Of a DNA stretch of 10,018 nucleotides, positions 6,841-10,018 are shown one piece after another. The translations under genes and the position numbers were made by a program. The number at the start of each line of letters is the position of its first letter. Position 1 is the first letter of the stretch. The stretch covers positions 1-10,018 of the forward strand of contig JAVFAR010000100.1 in the NCBI GenBank assembly GCA_034002365.1. Reading direction: 5' to 3'. Under the pieces are notes generated by a model. The model searched no databases. It was given only the letters and a program-made list of their open reading frames with translations, and had not been told where the DNA came from. This DNA comes from Trichloromonas sp034002365 (GTDB taxonomy: Bacteria > Desulfobacterota > Desulfuromonadia > Desulfuromonadales > Trichloromonadaceae).

Positions 6841-6875
6841 CCGTCATACTTGGCATAACCGTCGGATATGGCGGG
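6841..6875 (-). promoter_or_regulatory. Candidate upstream activator site (copy A)
   Basis: These 35 bases are identical in copies A and B. They contain the imperfect inverted repeat CATAACC-GTC-GGATATG (6854-6870, 6 of 7 pairs) and two of the three CCGTC repeats. The distance of about 100-130 bases upstream of -24 suits an enhancer for an NtrC-type activator. Confidence 0.45.
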
Positions 6876-7200
6876 GGACGTTCCCAGTAAGCGGGCAGCT
6901 GTTCCGAGAGCTTGATGACCGATGCCCGCATCGGCCCGAAGCACGCCCTGCCGGTCAAGGCAATGACCATAACCAACACTCCCACAATCAGACCCGTCGC
7001 GCTTTTTCGCCCACCCCGCAACGCCCGCATCCGCGAGATGAGCGGATTCACGGCCAGAGAAATCAGCATCACCAGCAGAAACGACAACAGAATGGGAGAC
7101 AGCAGCGGAAACGACTGGATGACGGCGAACAACGCCGCCCCAGGATCACATGGAAAGCGATGGAGCGTGGCTTCGACTTTGGCTTGGGGTCGTTCGGCAT
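6876..7200 (-). pseudogene. AI-2E family transporter, 5' remnant with frameshift
   Basis: This is a minus-strand remnant. An ATG at 7198-7200 opens MPNDPKPKSKPRSIAFHVIL. A shift at the GGGG run near 7138-7141 changes frame, and reading continues AALFAVIQSFPLLSPILLSF, then SLAVNPLISRM and a second membrane helix (GLIVGVLVMVIALTG). The pattern of two hydrophobic segments around LAVNPLISRM, and the later LPAYW, is typical of the N-terminus of AI-2E/PerM-family permeases, which are normally about 340-370 residues. Only about 107 residues remain before the sequence runs exactly into repeat copy A; the rest of the gene is absent. The family call comes from motif recognition and is fairly good. Confidence 0.65.
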
Positions 7201-7241
7201 GATGTTTTTCCCGTTGTGATCTTGACGCCTGAAGTCCCGCT

Positions 7242-7295
7242 AAAAAAGGGAGGAGAAAGACACTCGATAAAGGTCGACCGTCCTTTTCTCCCCCC
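7242..7295 (-). terminator. Rho-independent terminator of unit 1
   Basis: On the minus strand an 11-bp stem, GGGGGGAGAAA (7295-7285) with TTTCTCCTCCC (7258-7248) and one G-U pair, encloses a 26-base loop that itself contains GGTCGACC. It is followed immediately by TTTTTT (7247-7242). It lies about 90 bases beyond the last gene of unit 1 and separates it from the transporter remnant. Confidence 0.75.
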
Positions 7296-7384
7296 TGAGG
7301 TCCTGGGCACTACCGATTTCCTGCTCCGGCGGAGAAACAACCGGCTCGTCATGGCGAACCCCTATGATCGCCCTGCTGCTCGCC

Positions 7385-7702
7385 TTAACGGAAAAACGCC
7401 AAAGCCACGTCGGAGAGCGCATTGACCACGGGTTCCGCTATCCGGCTGGTCCGCGAGCGATGATGCGAGCTGGCCCCCAGGAGCAGGCCCAGGCCGACGC
7501 CGATGCCTAAGGCGATAAAAATGGTTTTGCCCGGATTTTCGTGACTGTAACTCTTGGCCTTCTCATAGGTTTCGCTGACCTTCCGGGCCGTTTTGTCATA
7601 GGCGTCGCCGACCGCCCGCTCCGCTTGCCCGTAAGCCTCGGCGCCTTGTTCCAGAATGTTTTCGGCGGCGGTGCCGTCTTGGTATTTATTATCGCTATCC
7701 AT
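7385..7702 (-). CDS. DUF883-like tail-anchored membrane protein
   Basis: The 105-residue protein has a polar helical N-terminal part (about 1-55; AAENILEQGAEAYGQAERAV, VSETYEKAKSYSHENPGK), then one glycine-rich membrane helix (about 60-78, IFIALGIGVGLGLLLG) and a basic stretch HHRSRTSR. This matches ElaB/YqjD/DUF883-type proteins, which are inner-membrane-anchored, stationary-phase or stress-related and in E. coli bind ribosomes. Unusually, it continues about 20 residues past the anchor (AEPVVNALSDVALAFF), perhaps an amphipathic helix. The ATG at 7700-7702 has AGGAGG eight bases upstream; the longer frame to 7837 overlaps the preceding gene and is not needed. It is the last gene of unit 1. 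Confidence 0.75.
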   Translation of the reverse strand: MDSDNKYQDGTAAENILEQGAEAYGQAERAVGDAYDKTARKVSETYEKAKSYSHENPGKTIFIALGIGVGLGLLLGASSHHRSRTSRIAEPVVNALSDVALAFFR

Positions 7703-7742
7703 GGTATCTACCTCCTGAAGAATCTGGGTTTGGGGTGCTGTT

Positions 7743-8189
7743 CTACATATTCGTTTCCGGGTCGCTATTGGCATCCCGGCAGGTCGAGGGTCGAGGCCCA
7801 AGGCCCCCCTGGGCTCTGCCGTCGTGGCGGCATTCATCCCGGATCCAGTCGGCTGCGGCCTTGGTGGCGATACCCAGCAGGGTCATTCGGATCAGGCCGG
7901 GCCCGGCGGCCGCGCTAGGCGGGCCCCCAAGTGAGCCGCGAACGTCCTCGGCAAGGGAACCGAGGATTCGCTCCATGGGCGTGGCGCGTCTGGCGAAGAC
8001 CTTCGAGGCCAAACAGCCCAGGCCGGCGGCGGCCCCCAGCGCCCAGTAGGGAGAGTCTTTCACCTGGGCGCGCCAATCGAGATTCTCTTTGATGCGCTCG
8101 CCGATTTGCTCGACGGCCCGGGAAAGCTTCTCCTCTTCCCGGGCGATATCCCGGCGGATATCTTCGCTGCTGCGCTCTCGTTCAGCCAT
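7743..8189 (-). CDS. DUF3618-like membrane-associated protein
   Basis: The 148-residue product starts with a charged helix (SSEDIRRDIAREEEKLSRAV, residues 7-26) of the kind found in DUF3618 proteins. Then come DSPYWALGAAAGLGCLAS (45-62), a short glycine-zipper-like hydrophobic segment, and a second hydrophobic patch, LIRMTLLGIATKAAADWI (99-116). The C-terminal 30 residues are polar and low in predicted structure. No enzymatic motif is seen. AAGGAG lies nine bases before the ATG. It begins 16 bases after the holin-like gene ends and is followed 40 bases later by the DUF883-like gene, as expected within an operon. The family name is moderately supported by the first 35 residues only. Confidence 0.65.
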   Translation of the reverse strand: MAERERSSEDIRRDIAREEEKLSRAVEQIGERIKENLDWRAQVKDSPYWALGAAAGLGCLASKVFARRATPMERILGSLAEDVRGSLGGPPSAAAGPGLIRMTLLGIATKAAADWIRDECRHDGRAQGGLGPRPSTCRDANSDPETNM

Positions 8190-8205
8190 TTTGTACTTCT
8201 CCTTT

Positions 8206-8580
8206 TTAAGTCTTTGCCTTGGCTCTGGGGGTTACGGATCGACTTTTCAATTGCCTGTAACCGATAAAGGCAATGACGATACCGACAAAAGCAACCGACG
8301 TTCCAGTGACCAGCGCCGCGATGGCGGGGGGCATGTAAGCCGTAAGCTGGATGATTGCCGCGGCGCACAGCGATACGAGTCCGGCAACCCCGAAAACCGC
8401 TCCGGTGGCGACGAGCAGGATTCCACCGAGAACCTCCCTGCCCTTTTCGCGAAATTGCTGAAGAACCAGATCGATTTCGTTATGCACCACCGCCGCCGAG
8501 CTTTTGGCCAACCGGCCCAATAATTCGGGGAGGGACTCGGGTGGCGTGACCGGGTCTTGGTTGGCATCTTTGTTGTTCAT
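8206..8580 (-). CDS. YqjE/DUF1469 phage-holin-like membrane protein
   Basis: The 124-residue protein has a polar N-terminus with an amphipathic helix (LPELLGRLAKSSAAVVHNEI, 17-36) and two membrane helices: about 49-76 (LGGILLVATGAVFGVAGLV) and about 84-108 (PPAIAALVTGTSVAFVGIV). It has a basic tail. This is the organisation of the Actinobacteria/proteobacterial holin-like family (DUF1469, YqjE), which despite its name is a chromosomal partner of YqjD-type proteins rather than a lysis gene. The ATG at 8578-8580 is chosen because AAGGAG lies ten bases upstream; that site overlaps the stop codon of the preceding gene (TAAGGAG), indicating coupled translation. A TTG start ten codons earlier is less likely. 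Confidence 0.8.
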   Translation of the reverse strand: MNNKDANQDPVTPPESLPELLGRLAKSSAAVVHNEIDLVLQQFREKGREVLGGILLVATGAVFGVAGLVSLCAAAIIQLTAYMPPAIAALVTGTSVAFVGIVIAFIGYRQLKSRSVTPRAKAKT

Positions 8581-8594
8581 CGGGAAACCGCTCC

Positions 8595-8948
8595 TTACCG
8601 GCGTCGCCAAAGAGCGCCGATAATCAGGCCGACGGCCCCGGCGATCAAGAGGCTGCGCTCCGGGCTCTGCCTGACGTATTCCCGGACCTTGGCGTCCGCC
8701 TGCTTATAATCGAAATGCCGGACGTACTCGGCGGATTGATCCAGCCACTCGGAGGCCTCTTTTCCATAGTGCGCCGCGCCCGATCGCGCGTCCTGCCCCG
8801 CCGCTTTTTCGCCCAGCGCCTCGGCGACCTGACGGATTCTGTCGGCCACAATCGCTTTGCCCTCGTCAAAGGCGCATGCCTTCCCACGCCCTTGTCCGTC
8901 CGGCACGGATTCTTCGGTCTTATCGCCTTCCCAGCCGTTTTTTCCCAT
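8595..8948 (-). CDS. DUF883-like C-tail-anchored protein
   Basis: The 117-residue protein has a polar first 30 residues, then an amphipathic helical region (AIVADRIRQVAEALGEKAAG, EASEWLDQSAEYVRHFDYKQ). It ends in one membrane anchor (about 99-114, SLLIAGAVGLIIGALW) closed by RRR. The SPERSLLIAGAVGLIIGALW pattern is the typical DUF883/YqjD tail, although the N-terminal part is not obviously conserved. The likely site is the inner membrane with the body in the cytoplasm. GAGGTG precedes the ATG by four bases. It follows the PRC-barrel gene by about 90 bases and overlaps the ribosome-binding site of the holin-like gene; the DUF883-holin pairing parallels E. coli yqjD-yqjE. Confidence 0.75.
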   Translation of the reverse strand: MGKNGWEGDKTEESVPDGQGRGKACAFDEGKAIVADRIRQVAEALGEKAAGQDARSGAAHYGKEASEWLDQSAEYVRHFDYKQADAKVREYVRQSPERSLLIAGAVGLIIGALWRRR

Positions 8949-9039
8949 GATTCACCTCATACAACGTTGCTTTAATCGGCGCTCGTCACGCCCTTGATCG
9001 AAGGATTCCTTGGTTCGACCGGGGCTATCGGCCATTGTC

Positions 9040-9731
9040 CTAAGCCCGGATCGGCAGCTCCCCTTCCTTGTATTCCGGCGCCTGTTTGATCGCCTCGCGG
9101 GCCAGATTGACGAAGACTTTCGACTCCAGCCAGCTGATGCGCTCGATCCATTTGGGCGAGATCAAAGCCTTTTTCCCCGGCCACCAGTTCCGCGTATCGA
9201 TAACGAGATAACGGATCGCCCAGGTCTTGTCATCGATGAGAAAATCAACAACATGGCCGAGTTCACCGTCCGTCGCCTGGAGATGACTGCCGGTCACATC
9301 TTGGGAGCTGCGCAAATAGGGATCCCAGGTCTTCTCTTCCGCCGTCGCCTGTTTGAGCTTTTCCGGGTCTTGCACAATGAACGGATAAGCCCCCCATACA
9401 TCGGTGCCGCCCCAATACATCGGCCAGCCATAAAACCCGTAGTAAGCGTCTTCGAATCCCGCGAGACGGGCTTGTCGCTCTCCAGGGGAGGGCTGTCCTC
9501 GATCTGCTGTTTGGTCAGATTGATTTCGATGTGCTGCTTTTCCGCGTTCACCGCCCGCATCGCATACGGGGAGATCAATACCTGGCGACCGGCCAGCCAG
9601 GTTCCCGTGTCGGCGACCAGATAGCGAATCGTCCAGTGCTGGTCGTCGAAGTAGAATTCCTTGACCTTGCCGATTTCCCCGTCGCGGCTGTTCAAGGCGT
9701 ACCTCTTGAGGGTTTGGGCTTTGCAAAGCAT
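9040..9731 (-). pseudogene. Two-domain PRC-barrel protein gene, apparent frameshift
   Basis: Two overlapping frames together encode about 230 residues. The first (ATG 9729-9731, AAGGAG six bases upstream) gives PRC-barrel domain 1: GEIGKVKEFYFDDQHWTIRY and TWLAGRQVLISP, then SDKPVSR at about residue 91. The frame must then shift at the GGG run at 9458-9460 to continue GFEDAYYGFYGWPMYWGG and domain 2 (GELGHVVDFLIDDKTWAIRY, NWWPGKKALISP, ending KEGELPIRA). Both halves are clearly one protein: each has the GxxGxVxDFxxDDxxWxIRYLV pattern. Without the shift the first frame ends in about 50 Arg-rich, unrelated residues. One missing G would explain it, either a real mutation or a sequencing error. 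PRC-barrel proteins of this kind are stress-linked and of unknown function. It is the first gene behind promoter B. Confidence 0.8.
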
Positions 9732-9798
9732 ATTCGTCTCCTTGACTTCCCGGTGTCGAACTGACGCCGTGCAAAAAGGGGTTTATACCCTAGGACAA

Positions 9799-9815
9799 TC
9801 GCAACGATCATGCCG
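9799..9815 (-). promoter_or_regulatory. Sigma-54-type -24/-12 promoter (copy B)
   Basis: The minus strand reads CGGCATGATCGTTGCGA, with GG (9814-9813) and GC (9802-9801) ten bases apart. The expected start is near 9789, about 58 bases before the PRC-barrel ATG. Confidence 0.7.
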
Positions 9816-9820
9816 CCGGG

Positions 9821-9833
9821 AATCAATCGATTA
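9821..9833 (+). promoter_or_regulatory. Candidate IHF binding site
   Basis: AATCAATCGATTA fits the IHF consensus WATCAANNNNTTR at every position. It lies between the -24 element and the putative enhancer, where IHF commonly bends DNA at sigma-54 promoters. The same stretch is degraded in copy A. Confidence 0.5.
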
Positions 9834-9911
9834 CGCGAATGCAAAGTGCCGATTATAAACGGGAAAACGGAAAGAGCGCGGGAGGGGTGCGGGGAAAGCC
9901 GTCAGCGGCGG

Positions 9912-9946
9912 CCGTCATACTTGGCATAACCGTCGGATATGGCGGG
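9912..9946 (-). promoter_or_regulatory. Candidate upstream activator site (copy B)
   Basis: This 35-base block is identical to 6841-6875, with the imperfect inverted repeat at 9925-9941 and CCGTC repeats at 9912 and 9930 (a third at 9899). It lies about 100-130 bases upstream of -24 and starts 27 bases after the stop codon of the probable activator gene, whose product may bind here. Confidence 0.45.
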
Positions 9947-9972
9947 CCGGAGTGGAGGGGGATTTTTCCTGT

Positions 9973-10018
9973 TTAACGGCGGATGCCGTATTTGCGCATT
10001 CGGGCGCGCAGCGTGCTG
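9973..10018 (-). CDS. C-terminus of probable NtrC-family sigma-54 activator
   Basis: Only the last 14 complete codons and the TAA (9973-9975) are inside the window; the gene continues past the right edge. The minus strand encodes STLRARMRKYGIRR, which matches the final recognition helix and tail of Fis-type helix-turn-helix domains (compare the common ending SRSTLRRRLKKYGI). This domain is the usual DNA-binding C-terminus of NtrC-family enhancer-binding proteins. The AAA+ and receiver domains cannot be seen, so the family call relies on this short motif together with the sigma-54-type promoters directly downstream. A small Fis-like protein is the alternative. Confidence 0.6.
   Translation of the reverse strand, partial: STLRARMRKYGIRR

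Larger units (their letters stand above)
6727..6875 (-). repeat. 149-bp regulatory repeat, copy A
   Basis: This aligns without gaps to 9798-9946 with about 10 mismatches (about 93% identity). Most mismatches fall in a short stretch just upstream of the -24 element (6751-6776); the promoter core and the distal 90 bases are nearly identical. In copy A the block joins directly to a broken AI-2E transporter gene on one side and the DUF4398 lipoprotein leader on the other. It carries the -24/-12 element and three CCGTC direct repeats (6828, 6841, 6859). Confidence 0.9.
9798..9946 (-). repeat. 149-bp regulatory repeat, copy B
   Basis: This is an ungapped partner of 6727-6875 at about 93% identity. 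It fills the intergenic region between the activator gene's end (9973) and the PRC-barrel leader, so it is probably the original position of the cassette. It contains the -24/-12 element, a perfect IHF consensus match and the putative enhancer. Confidence 0.9.

Noticed and set aside
6660..6890. Short plus-strand frame across repeat copy A
   Set aside because: The matching region of copy B is interrupted by a stop codon, and the repeat carries promoter features on the other strand, so it is not conserved as protein.
7240..7422. Minus-strand frame of 60 codons after the last gene of unit 1
   Set aside because: It passes through the rho-independent terminator and shows no protein family features.
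8206..8580. Holin-like gene as a sign of a prophage
   Set aside because: The protein is of the YqjE/DUF1469 type, with DUF883-like neighbours and no phage genes nearby, so it is a chromosomal stress gene.
8990..9025. Short inverted repeat around AAGGAATCCTT as a terminator after the PRC-barrel gene
   Set aside because: The stem is only about five pairs without a T-run, so it is unlikely to stop transcription within unit 1.

Overview
The window is GC-rich bacterial chromosome and reads as a Gram-negative: there are lipoprotein signal peptides with lipoboxes, an OmpA-like peptidoglycan-binding domain and sigma-54-type promoters. A proteobacterium is most likely; the lineage cannot be fixed from sequence alone. 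No RNA genes, CRISPR array or phage structural genes were seen. Almost everything is on the minus strand; the one clear exception is a secreted trypsin-like protease at 3396-4445.

Layout, in the direction of minus-strand transcription (high to low coordinates). At the right edge is the last part of a Fis-type helix-turn-helix, probably the C-terminus of an NtrC-family sigma-54 activator. Next comes a 149-bp regulatory block (copy B, 9798-9946) ending in a -24/-12 promoter. It feeds unit 1: a two-domain PRC-barrel gene carrying a frameshift, then four small membrane or membrane-associated proteins (a DUF883-like tail-anchored protein, a YqjE/DUF1469 holin-like protein, a DUF3618-like protein and a second DUF883-like protein), closed by a rho-independent terminator (7242-7295). 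Then comes a broken 5' remnant of an AI-2E-family transporter gene, cut off exactly where a second copy of the 149-bp block begins (copy A, 6727-6875). Copy A feeds unit 2: a DUF4398 lipoprotein, a DUF4398-OmpA lipoprotein, CsbD, DUF3185 and a 49-residue Lmo0937-like membrane protein, closed by a hairpin shared with the convergent protease gene.

Left of the protease, a third, diverged sigma-54-type promoter (copy C, 3145-3161) precedes unit 3: an ABM-domain monooxygenase-like protein, then a BON-domain lipoprotein and a GH13 alpha-glucan enzyme, each separated by strong hairpins. The left edge holds the 5' end of an insertion-sequence transposase.

Interpretation: the three promoter cores share 16 of 17 bases, and a probable sigma-54 activator ends just upstream of the first one. 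Together the products (PRC-barrel, CsbD, BON, DUF883, holin-like, OmpA/DUF4398, ABM) resemble stress-inducible envelope proteins. The best reading is a locally encoded sigma-54 envelope or general-stress regulon whose enhancer-promoter cassette was duplicated to drive several units. The regulatory link is inferred; the repeats, motifs and gene order are read directly.
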